A DNA stretch of 64,000 nucleotides from Litorivita sp050633545 (GTDB lineage: Bacteria; Pseudomonadota; Alphaproteobacteria; Rhodobacterales; Rhodobacteraceae): contig JBOEGS010000005.1 in NCBI GenBank assembly GCA_050633545.1, forward strand, positions 124,001 through 188,000. Direction: 5' to 3'. Numbering within the stretch: the stretch's first letter is position 1; every line of letters begins with the position of its first letter. This document shows positions 17,809 to 26,195 of this stretch, one piece after another. The position numbers and the translations under genes are program-made. Below the pieces are notes generated by a model. That model made no database searches. It worked only from the letters and a program-made list of their open reading frames with translations, and was not told where the DNA came from.

Positions 17809-18807
17809 TTAAGCGTTCACATCAACCACAACGCGGCCTTTGACTTTACCGGCAAGGATATCTTGGCCCAGTTTTGGCAAATCGGCCAATTTTGCCTCTT
17901 GCACCATATCTTCGAGCTTGCCGAGCGGCAGGTCGGTCGCCACGCGCTCCCATGCGCGCAAACGCCCCTCATAGGGTTTCATCACGCTGTCAATGCCCAG
18001 CAAATTCACCCCGCGCAGCAAGAAGGGCACCACGCTTGTGGGCAATCTTGCGCCCCCCGCAAGGCCCACGGCGGCCACCGAGGCGCCATATTTCATTTGC
18101 CCCAGCACCCGCGCCAGCATATCTCCTCCGACCGCATCAACGCAGCCCGCCCATGTTTCGCTCTCCAGCGGGCGTTTGACGGTTTCGGCCAGTTCCTCGC
18201 GCGCAACGATGCGCGTGGCGCCGAGGTCTTTGAGATAGGCGGCGGTTTCGGGCCGCCCCGTAACGGCGGCGACTTGATAACCAAGGTTGGCAAGGATCGC
18301 GGTGGCAACCGATCCGACACCGCCCGCCGCACCTGTGACCAAGACCTCGCCTTGGTCCGGCGTTAGCCCGTGTTCTTCAAGCGCCATCACCGCCAGCATC
18401 GCGGTGAACCCCGCCGTGCCGACCGCCATCGCCTGTTTCGGGGTCAATCCGTCGGGCAGCGGCACCAACCAATCGGCGCGCACCCGCGCCTTTTGCGCAT
18501 AGCCGCCCCAATGGGCCTCGCCCACGCGCCATCCGGTCAGGACCACCTTATCGCCCGCCTTGTAGCGCGGATCATCGGAGGTCTCGACCGTTCCGGCAAA
18601 ATCGATACCGGGCACATGGGGATAGTTGCGCACCAAGCCGCCACCACCGGGCGACAGGCAAAGCCCGTCTTTGTAGTTTACCGTGGAATATTCGACCGCA
18701 ACGGTCACGCCGCCATCGACCTTTGGCAAATCCGCGTCATCGAGCGCGGTGATCTTTGCTGTGGTGGTATCGGTGGCATCTTTGGTAACGACCAAGGCAT
18801 TAAACAT
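17809..18807 (-). CDS. acuI: MDR-family quinone/acryloyl-CoA reductase, AcuI (YhdH) type
   Basis: NADPH-dependent medium-chain reductase of 332 residues, without the zinc ligands of alcohol dehydrogenases. The nucleotide loop is VTGAAGGVGSVA near residue 154, and the N-terminal catalytic domain has STVNYKDGL and PGIDFAGTV, typical of the YhdH/AcuI branch. In roseobacters and Rhodobacter, AcuI reduces the toxic acryloyl-CoA made from DMSP or acrylate to propionyl-CoA. No other DMSP genes are next to it here, so its role may be general acrylate detoxification. An inverted repeat about 66 nt upstream (18873-18891) could be an operator. Confidence 0.87.
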   Translation of the reverse strand: MFNALVVTKDATDTTTAKITALDDADLPKVDGGVTVAVEYSTVNYKDGLCLSPGGGGLVRNYPHVPGIDFAGTVETSDDPRYKAGDKVVLTGWRVGEAHWGGYAQKARVRADWLVPLPDGLTPKQAMAVGTAGFTAMLAVMALEEHGLTPDQGEVLVTGAAGGVGSVATAILANLGYQVAAVTGRPETAAYLKDLGATRIVAREELAETVKRPLESETWAGCVDAVGGDMLARVLGQMKYGASVAAVGLAGGARLPTSVVPFLLRGVNLLGIDSVMKPYEGRLRAWERVATDLPLGKLEDMVQEAKLADLPKLGQDILAGKVKGRVVVDVNA

Positions 18808-18872
18808 GTTATATTCCTGTTTATCAAAGAGTTATATTGGCAAGCTCATCTTGATGATCCTGCAAGCCATTT

Positions 18873-18891
18873 GATTTATCGCGTATAAATC
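18873..18891. promoter_or_regulatory. Inverted repeat upstream of acuI, candidate operator
   Basis: A perfect 7-bp dyad, GATTTAT-CGCGT-ATAAATC, lies 66 nt upstream of the acuI start and overlaps the end of the dinB-like gene. acuI-type genes are often controlled by a TetR or other small-ligand repressor, so an operator is plausible, but no regulator gene is adjacent. Chance in AT-rich DNA cannot be excluded. Confidence 0.35.
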
Positions 18892-19393
18892 ACGGCATTC
18901 GGTGCAGATCCGTGACACATTTGCGCCCGCCTGCTGCGGTGATCATGGCGTGGATCTGGCCGCGGTGATGGGTTTGGTGATTGAACATCTGCATGATCAA
19001 CAGGCCTTTGCTATGGCGCGAGGTGATCTTGCTCTGTGCCGAGGTCCATTCAAGTTCGCCGGTCAGATCAAGGCTGTGCAATCCGCTCGCCCATTCGCGC
19101 AAAAGCCCGTCGGTGTGAAACCGCTCGGATCCCCAGACCGCGATTGTCGGGCATAGGGTGGTGGAACTTTCCGGCCCGCCCTTTGGCGCGGGCCAGCCCC
19201 CCAAACGGTGCATCCAGATACGATCCCCCCACAAAACATGGTTGGCCGTCGCCAAGATCGAACCAAAGAACGCCCCGCGGTCCACATGGGCGGCCTCTTC
19301 GCCCAAGTCTTGCATCGCCTGCAACAGCTCGGCGTTTTGCCACGCGTTATAGCGCGCCATCTGAACACAATATTCCTTTGTAATCATAGCCAT
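18890..19393 (-). CDS. DinB/YfiT family putative metalloenzyme
   Basis: A 167-residue four-helix-bundle protein. The three expected metal-binding histidines are visible: H52 in ATANHVLWGD and the two in NHQTHHRGQ near residue 140. Members act as thiol-dependent metal enzymes or are damage-inducible; here no substrate can be assigned. The start at 19393 (MAMITKEY) has GGGAGAGG just upstream; the longer frame to 19555 is untranslated. It is transcribed in the same direction as acuI, 82 nt away, and diverges from the tmRNA gene. Confidence 0.85.
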   Translation of the reverse strand: MAMITKEYCVQMARYNAWQNAELLQAMQDLGEEAAHVDRGAFFGSILATANHVLWGDRIWMHRLGGWPAPKGGPESSTTLCPTIAVWGSERFHTDGLLREWASGLHSLDLTGELEWTSAQSKITSRHSKGLLIMQMFNHQTHHRGQIHAMITAAGGRKCVTDLHRMP

Positions 19394-19577
19394 AGATGCC
19401 TCTCCCTCATGGGCCGTTTTTGCGCGCGCTGCCTCCCCGCAGCGCGCCGCGCGGCCCGATATTGCCCAAGACTGCCCCGTTCTGCACGGGTCTGCAAACG
19501 CAAAAAGACGCATAGCAATTATCGCGATCCCCCTTTGCAAAGCGAACGCGCGCACCTATATAGGCTCTGTCCTTCGG

Positions 19578-19880
19578 GACTATAGACATAAACGCGCTCG
19601 TAATAAGCGGATCGGACCCGGGGGCGGTACCCGGCGACTCCACCAAATATCCGTCATTTGCGGATCATGGGGTCGAAATAGGATCGACGGACGTCCAAAG
19701 GGGTTAGCTTTGTCTCGGTGAGATACCACCGTTATCGGTTCAAACAAGCTAGTTGCAAATGACAACAAAGCACCGATGGCTCTCGCAGCGTAAGCTGTGC
19801 GAAATATCGAACCTTAAGCCCTTAGGCTTTGCAGCTTAAGGCGGGGCCCGCAGGAGCCTGGCAACAGAATCCTGCACTTT
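19578..19880 (+). ncRNA. ssrA: Two-piece (permuted) tmRNA
   Basis: Alphaproteobacterial permuted ssrA. The acceptor piece comes first and ends ...GCGACTCCACCA at 19645. The coding piece starts at 19669 with GGGGTCG, which pairs with CGACTCC of the acceptor end to rebuild the tRNA-like acceptor stem. The 23 nt between them should be removed during processing. The tag frame runs 19755-19793 and encodes ANDNKAPMALAA then TAA. The outer ends (about 19578 and 19880) are estimates. The RNA rescues stalled ribosomes and tags the products for ClpXP. sspB follows about 155 nt downstream. Confidence 0.93.
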
Positions 19881-20034
19881 CCCCTCCTCTCTTGCGATCT
19901 GGTCATCCGCGCCGCATGCGCTTTGCGGCCTGATCGGTATTTTCCCAAGAGCCGTCGCGTTTTAACCACTGCCGTCTTTCCAATTTTGGCGAATCCCTTA
20001 TGTTGATCTGCAACAACATATGGGGGGCTGGAAT

Positions 20035-20511
20035 ATGGCTCGGTCGATTGATTACGGAAATCTGATGCACCGCGCGATGCGCGGGCTGATCCAAGAGGTT
20101 CTCACAGAGGTTCAAAAGAACGGACTTCCGGGGGCGCATCATTTCTTTATCACCTTCGACACCCGCCACCCCGATGCCAAGCTGGCCGACTGGCTGCGCG
20201 AACGCTACCCTTCCGAGATGACGGTTGTGATGCAGCATTGGTATGACGGGCTTGAGGTGACAGATGAAGGGTTTTCGATCACCCTCAATTTCGGCGATGC
20301 GCCAGAGCCGCTTTATATCCCCTATGACGCGATCCAGACCTTTGTCGATCCCTCGGTGGAATTCGGCCTCAGGTTCGAAACCCAAGGTGACGATGACGAC
20401 GGCGAGACCGACGAGGACGATGAGATCGACGCAGAAGACACCGAAGACGGCGCCGCCCCCGAAAAGCCCGCCGCCGGCGATGTTGTCAGCCTCGACAGTT
20501 TCCGCAAGTAA
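20035..20511 (+). CDS. sspB: ClpXP adaptor SspB (alphaproteobacterial type)
   Basis: A 158-residue adaptor that binds ssrA-tagged proteins and hands them to the ClpXP protease. The N-terminal dimer and substrate-binding domain is recognisable (IDYGNLMHRAMRGLIQEVL, HHFFITFDTRHPDA, SEMTVVMQHWYDGLEV). It is followed by a highly acidic linker (about residues 117-145) and a short C-terminal tail that should dock on ClpX. The start at 20035 (MARSIDY) is chosen because a G-run ribosome site precedes it; ATG 20020 is less likely. The gene lies just after ssrA, so the tagging RNA and its delivery factor are neighbours. Confidence 0.93.
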   Translation: MARSIDYGNLMHRAMRGLIQEVLTEVQKNGLPGAHHFFITFDTRHPDAKLADWLRERYPSEMTVVMQHWYDGLEVTDEGFSITLNFGDAPEPLYIPYDAIQTFVDPSVEFGLRFETQGDDDDGETDEDDEIDAEDTEDGAAPEKPAAGDVVSLDSFRK

Positions 20512-20568
20512 CAGCCGCCCAAGTAACAACCGCCATAGTGCCAAACACGATGTGAATTGCACGGGTCA

Positions 20569-20600
20569 TTTGCACCGCAATTTGCACCGCAATTTGCACA
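20569..20600 (+). repeat. Tandem 12-bp repeat before fumC
   Basis: Two exact copies of TTTGCACCGCAA (20569-20580 and 20581-20592) followed by a partial third, TTTGCACA. The array is 80-111 nt upstream of the fumC start codon and directly before the palindromic element at 20605-20617. It could place regulator sites on the same DNA face at about one-turn spacing, or be a slippage product. Confidence 0.7.
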
Positions 20601-20604
20601 GTAT

Positions 20605-20617
20605 TCCATTGTATACA
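20605..20617. promoter_or_regulatory. Palindromic element before fumC, shared with icd
   Basis: The 13 bases TCCATTGTATACA occur here, 63 nt before the fumC start codon, and identically at 50528-50540 before icd. The core TGTATACA is a perfect palindrome and resembles the sites bound by GntR-family regulators. No regulator gene is adjacent to either copy. Confidence 0.55.
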
Positions 20618-20679
20618 GCATTGAATTTCTGCGGCGTTCGGATATGAAGGCCGCAACCCAATTTCCGGAGAGTCGTATC

Positions 20680-22074
20680 ATGACCAATACCCGCACCGAA
20701 ACCGACAGCTTTGGCCCTCTTGAGGTCCCCAATGATAAATATTGGGGCGCGCAAACCCAGCGCTCGATCATGAACTTCCCCATCGGTTGGGAAAAACAGC
20801 CCATCGCCATCGTGCGGGCATTGGGCGTGATCAAGAAAGCCTGCGCGCAGGCCAACGTCGCCTCGGGCGCGATGGATGCGACAATCGGCGCGGCCGTGGT
20901 TCAAGCGGCGGGTGAAGTCATTGACGGCAAATTCGACGACAACTTCCCGCTGGTCGTGTGGCAAACCGGATCGGGCACGCAATCGAACATGAATTCCAAC
21001 GAGGTCATCGCCAACCGAGCGATCGAAATCTTGGGCGGCGTGATCGGCTCCAAAGACCCCGTGCACCCCAATGACCATTGCAACATGGGCCAATCGTCGA
21101 ACGACACCTTCCCGACCGCGATGCATATCGCCACCGCCATGTCGGTGCGTGATGTTCTGCTGCCCGGCCTGCACAAATTGCTCGCCGGTCTGGAGCAAAA
21201 GCAAGGCGAATTCAAAGACATCATCAAGATCGGCCGCACCCACACCCAAGATGCGACGCCTTTGACATTGGGTCAGGAATTTTCGGGCTATGCCCATCAA
21301 ATCCGCCAAGGCATCAAACGCGTCGAGGCCGCCCTGCCCGACATTTACGAGCTGGCCCAAGGCGGCACCGCCGTTGGCACCGGCCTGAACACCAAAAAGG
21401 GTTGGGGCGAGACGGTTGCGGCGAATATGGCGGAAATCACCGGTTTGCCCTTTGTCACCGCGCCCAACAAATTCGAAGCCCTCGCCGCCCATGACGCGAT
21501 GGTGTTCATGTCCGGCGCCTTGGCCACTGTGGCCGGTTCGATGTATAAAATCGCCTCGGACATCCGTCTTTTGGGGTCTGGCCCGCGCTCGGGTCTGGGC
21601 GAATTGATCCTGCCCGAAAACGAGCCTGGATCGTCGATCATGCCAGGCAAGGTCAACCCGACCCAAGCCGAAGCCATGACGCAAGTCGCCGCCCATGTGA
21701 TGGGCAATGACGCCGCGATCAAATTCGCGGGCAGCCAAGGCCATTTCGAATTGAACGTCTATAACCCGATGATGAGCTATAACCTGCTGCAATCGATCCA
21801 GCTTTTGGGCGATGTCGCGGACAGCTTCACCGAGCGGATGCTTTTGGGCATCGAGGCCAACGCGCCGCGTATCGACAAATTGATGAAGGAAAGCCTGATG
21901 TTGGTGACGGCATTGGCCCCCACCATCGGTTACGACAATGCGACCAAAGTTGCCAAGACCGCGCATAAGAACGGCACGACCCTCAAGGAAGAGGCGATTG
22001 CCTTGGGCTTTGTGGATGAGGCGACCTTTGATGCGGTCGTGCGCCCCGAAGATATGATCGGCCCGAAGGACTGA
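20680..22074 (+). CDS. fumC: Class II fumarate hydratase
   Basis: TCA-cycle enzyme that interconverts fumarate and malate in the cytoplasm. The 464-residue length is standard for FumC. The fumarase/aspartase signature GSSIMPGKVNP is present near residue 320, together with GSGTQSNMNSNEV near residue 100 and the TQDATPLTLGQEF segment near residue 190 with the catalytic histidine region upstream. It needs no iron-sulfur cluster. The start at 20680 has GGAGAG upstream; the reading frame before it is only the tandem repeat translated. A rho-independent terminator follows at 22096-22125. Confidence 0.97.
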   Translation: MTNTRTETDSFGPLEVPNDKYWGAQTQRSIMNFPIGWEKQPIAIVRALGVIKKACAQANVASGAMDATIGAAVVQAAGEVIDGKFDDNFPLVVWQTGSGTQSNMNSNEVIANRAIEILGGVIGSKDPVHPNDHCNMGQSSNDTFPTAMHIATAMSVRDVLLPGLHKLLAGLEQKQGEFKDIIKIGRTHTQDATPLTLGQEFSGYAHQIRQGIKRVEAALPDIYELAQGGTAVGTGLNTKKGWGETVAANMAEITGLPFVTAPNKFEALAAHDAMVFMSGALATVAGSMYKIASDIRLLGSGPRSGLGELILPENEPGSSIMPGKVNPTQAEAMTQVAAHVMGNDAAIKFAGSQGHFELNVYNPMMSYNLLQSIQLLGDVADSFTERMLLGIEANAPRIDKLMKESLMLVTALAPTIGYDNATKVAKTAHKNGTTLKEEAIALGFVDEATFDAVVRPEDMIGPKD

Positions 22075-22095
22075 TTTGATCCAACGAGTATTGCA

Positions 22096-22125
22096 AGGGG
22101 CGGTCCGACGGGGCCGCCCTTTTTC
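22096..22125 (+). terminator. Rho-independent terminator of fumC
   Basis: A nine-pair stem GGGCGGTCC / GGGCCGCCC (one G-T pair) with a four-base loop is followed by TTTTT, 22 nt after the fumC stop codon. Confidence 0.85.
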
Positions 22126-22246
22126 GTTTGCCCTACCTTCATCTTGCCTTCGCTGCGCGAAGGCAGCGCCCGAACCGCCCCCACGGGGCGGGCGCGGCGG
22201 CAATTGTTTCTCTGGACACCATCACTGCCGCGGCTATCCTGCCCCC

Positions 22247-22441
22247 ATGAGCAATGTGACCAACCTCAACCAGTTCCGCAAAGCCAAGGCCAAGCGCGAG
22301 GCCCGCGCCGAGGCCGATAACAATGCGGTGAAATTCGGGCGTAGCAAAGCCGAACGCGATCTCGCGAAGGCGCGATTGGACAAGAGCCTACGTGAGATAG
22401 ACGCGCACCATGCGGATGACGACACCGATCCGCCCCAATGA
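22247..22441 (+). CDS. DUF4169-type small charged protein
   Basis: A 64-residue, very charged helical protein starting MSNVTNLNQFRKAKAKREARAE. The N-terminal pattern NLNQFRKAKAR followed by alternating Lys, Arg, Ala and Glu matches the short alphaproteobacterial family DUF4169. No function is known. It overlaps the next gene by the sequence ATGA (22438-22441), so the two small proteins are made together. The rich charge suggests nucleic-acid or ribosome contact, but that is only inference. Confidence 0.75.
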   Translation: MSNVTNLNQFRKAKAKREARAEADNNAVKFGRSKAERDLAKARLDKSLREIDAHHADDDTDPPQ

Positions 22442-22668
22442 CGCAGCGCCCTGTTAAACGGTCTTTGACGCTCCACGGACACCGAACATCGGTGTCTTTG
22501 GAGGATGAGTTTTGGCAGGCCTTCCGCGAGATTGCCGCCGAAACATCAAAACCGATCAATGCTTTGGCTGCCGAAATTGATGCGCAGCGCGGCCCCGACT
22601 TAGGCCTAGCCTCCGCAATCCGGCTGTTTGTCTTGCGCCATTATCGCGGGCCTAGTCGCGCGCGGTGA
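22438..22668 (+). CDS. Ribbon-helix-helix domain protein
   Basis: A 76-residue protein with a pattern typical of the RHH_4 type: RSLTLHGHRTSVSLEDEFWQAFREIAAE, then INALAAEIDA and LASAIRLFVLRHY. The strand and two helices are clear. It is probably a small DNA-binding protein, though members have no established targets. It is coupled to the DUF4169-type gene by an ATGA overlap, a pair often seen together in Rhodobacterales, and its 3' end overlaps that of the convergent P450 gene by 17 nt. Confidence 0.8.
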   Translation: MTQRPVKRSLTLHGHRTSVSLEDEFWQAFREIAAETSKPINALAAEIDAQRGPDLGLASAIRLFVLRHYRGPSRAR

Positions 22669-24034
22669 TACGCAGCCATATCCCATCCTTGCCCCGCACC
22701 GTAAGATGGGCAACGGGCATCGCGGGGCGCTCTTTGACCACCTCGAAACGGTAGGATTTGAGCAGCATCGACAAGATCAGCGGCCCCTCGACCATGGCAA
22801 ACCCCGCACCGGGGCAAACGCGCTGCCCCGCCGAAAACGGCATATAGGCGCGGCGAAGCCCGTCGCGGCCATTATCGGTGGCAAAACGGGCCGGATCAAA
22901 TTCATCGGGCCGCTCCCAAATCCGCTCATGGCGCTGCAAATGCCACGGCGAGAGCACGATCTGCGCACCTTTGGCGACCTTGCGCCCGCGAAACTGCTGC
23001 GGACAAGCCGCCTCGCGCACCATCATCGGAACGGGCGGATAAAGCCGCAAGGTTTCGCGAAACACATCACGGCTGAGTGGTAATTCCTTCATATCCGAAA
23101 AAGCGATCTGATCGCCAAGCGCCGCGCGCGCCTCTGCGGCCAGACGGTCCTGCCAATCGGGGTAGAGCGCCACGAGATAAAGCGCCCAAGCCAAGGCCGA
23201 GGCGCTGGTTTCATGGCCCGCGAGGAAGAAGATCGCCACTTGATCTACCATTTCCTCGGTGTCGAAACATTTGCCGTCAACCGGATCCGGCGTTGTCATG
23301 ATCTTGGTCGCAAGATCCATCGGCGCGCCGCCTGCCTCGATCTGTGCCATGCGCGCGGCGGTCAGTTCGGTGATCAGGCCGCGAATACGTTTTGCGGTCT
23401 CGAGGGTCGCGCGCCGGTGCAGGCGCGGCATCCATTTGGGCATTGGCAAAAGCGCTGCGATGTTAACTACGGGTTGGCTGCGTTGATGGGCGCGGAATTC
23501 GGAAAATACTGCCGAGGCGGTTTCATGCTCGATCGGGATCGAGAAAAGCGTGCGGAAAATCACATCCGCCGCCGCATGCGAGGCCTGCTCCTCGATCTCA
23601 TGGGCGCGCCCGTCCGCGGCCTTGCCGATCCGCGCCACTGCCGCTTCGCCCGCCGCGACCATCGCCTCGAAACTGTCACGCAAGCGCCCGCCCTCAAAGG
23701 CCGGATCAATGATGCGCCGTTGCCGCTTCCATACGTCGCCGTTGGTGACAAAGACCGAATTGCCCAGCAAAGGTTTGAGCCCTTCGCGCACGCGATTGGA
23801 TTTGGGAAACTCGTCAGGACGGGTCTTGAGCACCAGATCGACCAGCGCCGGATCGTTGCACATATAGGAGCGAAAGAACGGGGTTTTGAACTCGGCCATC
23901 CATGCGCGGTAGAGCCGCGCGGGCTGCGCCGAAAGGATATCTTGGCGAAAAAGCTTCAAGTAGCGCCATAGCGACACGCGCCCCTCGCGCGCGGGGGGTT
24001 TGGGCGGCAATGGATGCATGGGGCAGCCGCTCAT
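22652..24034 (-). CDS. Cytochrome P450
   Basis: A 460-residue heme monooxygenase. The heme loop FSAGQRVCPG places the cysteine ligand at residue 407; the I-helix oxygen-binding motif is AGHETSASALAW near residue 275; and the K-helix motif is ETLRLYPP near residue 330, so all catalytic motifs are complete. No membrane anchor is seen, so it is soluble and needs external ferredoxin partners. It follows the alpha/beta-hydrolase-like gene with an ATGA overlap (24031-24034), implying joint expression. The substrate is unknown; the sequence looks like bacterial CYPs related to fatty-acid or terpenoid hydroxylases, and no ferredoxin gene is adjacent. Confidence 0.93.
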   Translation of the reverse strand: MSGCPMHPLPPKPPAREGRVSLWRYLKLFRQDILSAQPARLYRAWMAEFKTPFFRSYMCNDPALVDLVLKTRPDEFPKSNRVREGLKPLLGNSVFVTNGDVWKRQRRIIDPAFEGGRLRDSFEAMVAAGEAAVARIGKAADGRAHEIEEQASHAAADVIFRTLFSIPIEHETASAVFSEFRAHQRSQPVVNIAALLPMPKWMPRLHRRATLETAKRIRGLITELTAARMAQIEAGGAPMDLATKIMTTPDPVDGKCFDTEEMVDQVAIFFLAGHETSASALAWALYLVALYPDWQDRLAAEARAALGDQIAFSDMKELPLSRDVFRETLRLYPPVPMMVREAACPQQFRGRKVAKGAQIVLSPWHLQRHERIWERPDEFDPARFATDNGRDGLRRAYMPFSAGQRVCPGAGFAMVEGPLILSMLLKSYRFEVVKERPAMPVAHLTVRGKDGIWLRITARD

Positions 24035-25317
24035 GACGCGGCCTTGGCGGTGAATTTATTGACCGGCGTCTCGATGCGGCTTTTGGAGGGCACGCGGCCA
24101 TAGTAGCGCGCGGCCAAGGTCACGGGGCCTGCGGTGATCTGGAAATAGTCGTAATCGCGCGGCGCATCGAAAGCGCAAAGATATTGAAAATGCAGACGGA
24201 AAAACCGCCAGCGCAGCGCTTTCCATGTCTCGGGCCTGAGCGATTGGGTGAAGGCCGCCGAGATCACCAAGGGCCAGCGCTTGCCCGCAGGGGCCACGCC
24301 GCTGACCGCGACGGGATCGCAAAGCGCAAAGGCGCATCCGTCCCCCGGGGCCGTGACATCGACCCAAGCGAGTGCCTGCGCCGTGGACAGATAGCAAAGA
24401 TCGGCGCGCAAACGGTGGGCTTTGGGCAAGAATGACACCATCGGCACCACTTGTCCGAGCGACAAAAAACCCAAAGCCGGACCTTCGGCAGGCACCCTGC
24501 CCGCGCGGACGAGATCGGCGAGGATCGACACCGCCAGATGCGCGCCCGAGCTATGGCCGACGACGAGCACCTCATCCACATCCTCCTCCAAAGCGGCGGC
24601 GATGCTATCGCCAAACTCGGCCATGCGCGCCTCGAGGCTGGGCGGATTTGCCCCGCCCCACCGCGCGGAATAGGCAAAATCATGCATCAGATAATAGGCG
24701 AAAAACCGGCCATCCTTGCGCTTGAACCAATCCAGAACGCCCCAAAGGGCCAAGGCGCCCAAGGCCGCAGCCGCAAGGGTAACAGGGTAGACAAGCGCCG
24801 CGTTCTGAGGATCCACGGAAAAGGCGAGAGCGACCAGATTGCCGAGCATCATCGTGCCCGCGAAAATCCCGTATCCGACCAATAGAGCCAAAACGAGCTG
24901 CACGATCAAAAACACCACAGGATAAAGCGCGGCGATCACCGGCCCCTTGCGCAGCCGCATCAGCCGCCAAAGCGCGCCAGAGCCGATATAGGCCCAAGCG
25001 GTGCGCAGCAGTTGCAAATAGGTGGCGGGTATCGAATTGGACATGCTGCCCCGCACGATATCGGACCAGATCAGCACCTCGATATCGGCCTCGACGGGCG
25101 CGCCAATATCGGCCAAAACATGCCACCCGTAGGGTCCGCCTTTGGTGGTTTTGGGGCTCAGCGCAATGTCATAACCGCTGATCGCGGCCTGCGCGGCGCC
25201 CTCTTTGCGGTAAAGCTCGCGGTAGCGGCGAGGGTGAATCGGATCATAGCCGGGGATGTAAAACACCCGCCGCCGCCGCACGTTTTGCGCCTGATCTGAT
25301 GGAGTTGCGTCACTCAT
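24031..25317 (-). CDS. Membrane protein with alpha/beta-hydrolase-like domain
   Basis: A 428-residue protein of unrecognised family. Residues about 15-110 contain RVFYIPGYDPIHPRRYRELY; two long hydrophobic stretches follow at about 133-160 and 175-200, indicating membrane insertion in the middle; and residues about 240-400 carry VLVVGHSSGAHLAVSILADL, a typical GxSxG nucleophile elbow of a serine hydrolase or lipase. A lipid- or ester-cleaving role at the membrane is likely but not proven. The downstream P450 gene overlaps its stop by ATGA, so the two probably act on related molecules. An aspartate and histidine for a catalytic triad cannot be assigned by eye. Confidence 0.75.
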   Translation of the reverse strand: MSDATPSDQAQNVRRRRVFYIPGYDPIHPRRYRELYRKEGAAQAAISGYDIALSPKTTKGGPYGWHVLADIGAPVEADIEVLIWSDIVRGSMSNSIPATYLQLLRTAWAYIGSGALWRLMRLRKGPVIAALYPVVFLIVQLVLALLVGYGIFAGTMMLGNLVALAFSVDPQNAALVYPVTLAAAALGALALWGVLDWFKRKDGRFFAYYLMHDFAYSARWGGANPPSLEARMAEFGDSIAAALEEDVDEVLVVGHSSGAHLAVSILADLVRAGRVPAEGPALGFLSLGQVVPMVSFLPKAHRLRADLCYLSTAQALAWVDVTAPGDGCAFALCDPVAVSGVAPAGKRWPLVISAAFTQSLRPETWKALRWRFFRLHFQYLCAFDAPRDYDYFQITAGPVTLAARYYGRVPSKSRIETPVNKFTAKAAS

Positions 25318-25370
25318 ACCCTTGCCTCTTGCCGCCGATCATATCCAGAAAATCAGGCAAGAGTAAGGAT

Positions 25371-26123
25371 TTATCCAAGCTTTGCGAGGGCGGGAAAGGT
25401 TTCGAGCAGCCAGAAGGAAAAGGCCGAAAAGCCCCCCGTCAGCATCATCAACCCGATGGTCCATAGCAACAGCCCCATGACGCGCTCGATCTGCTCCATA
25501 TGGCGTTTCATCCACGACAATGTGCCCGTGAGGCGCGGCAAGAAGGCCGCAACCAACAAAAACGGCACGCCCAGCCCGATGGCATAGACCGCCAAAAGCA
25601 ATGTCCCGCGCGCGACCGAGGCCTCTTGCGCGGCCAGCGACAGGATCGCGCCCAACTGCGGACCGATGCAAGGCGTCCAGCCAAAGGCGAAGGCGAGGCC
25701 GAGGATATAGGCGCCGAAGGCCGATCCGCCTTTGTCGCCTGCATCCATCCGCGCCTCGCGGTCCAGAAATCCGATCCGGTAGACGCCGACAAAATGCGCG
25801 CCGAAAATCATCACCAGAATGCCCGCGATGGTATTGAACCAGCCTTGGAACTGTAAAAACAGCGTGCCGATGAGCGAGGCAGTGAAGCCCAAGAACAAAA
25901 ACACCGTCGACAGGCCCAGCACGAAGAACAGCGCCGCAAGCATCACCGAGCGGCGGCGTACGCCGCCCGATTGCAAATCGCCCATCGAGATGCCGCTCAT
26001 ATAGGCCAGATAGGGCGGCACGATGGGCAATACGCAGGGGCTGAGAAAGGAAATCAATCCCCCCGCCAGCGCCACAAACATCGCAGGCAACAGCCCTGCG
26101 TCGATAAAGTCGAATCCAATCAT
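25371..26123 (-). CDS. ccdA: Cytochrome c biogenesis protein CcdA
   Basis: Six-span inner-membrane protein that moves reducing power from cytoplasmic thioredoxin to the periplasm, for heme attachment to apocytochrome c. The 250-residue sequence shows the two conserved cysteines in membrane segments, in FLSPCVLPIVPPYLAYMSG near residue 29 and GWTPCIGPQLG near residue 150. The start at 26123 (MIGFDFIDAG) fits homologues; the frame to 26465 is antisense to tusA. It diverges from tusA with a 72 nt gap. Confidence 0.94.
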   Translation of the reverse strand: MIGFDFIDAGLLPAMFVALAGGLISFLSPCVLPIVPPYLAYMSGISMGDLQSGGVRRRSVMLAALFFVLGLSTVFLFLGFTASLIGTLFLQFQGWFNTIAGILVMIFGAHFVGVYRIGFLDREARMDAGDKGGSAFGAYILGLAFAFGWTPCIGPQLGAILSLAAQEASVARGTLLLAVYAIGLGVPFLLVAAFLPRLTGTLSWMKRHMEQIERVMGLLLWTIGLMMLTGGFSAFSFWLLETFPALAKLG

Positions 26124-26195
26124 GTCACAGGCATAGCCGCACATCGGCCCGCCGTCACGCGGCCAGATGTCACAACCCTGTGGACAGGTTGAAAC

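Noticed and set aside
20557..20679. Longer fumC start that translates the repeat as FAPQFAPQFA
   Set aside because: The repeat is upstream of a good ribosome site and the conserved FumC start at 20680, so it is regulatory DNA, not coding.
20566..22203. Open frame of 545 codons opposite fumC
   Set aside because: Antisense shadow of fumC; its composition mirrors the real gene and its end reads through the 12-bp repeat array.
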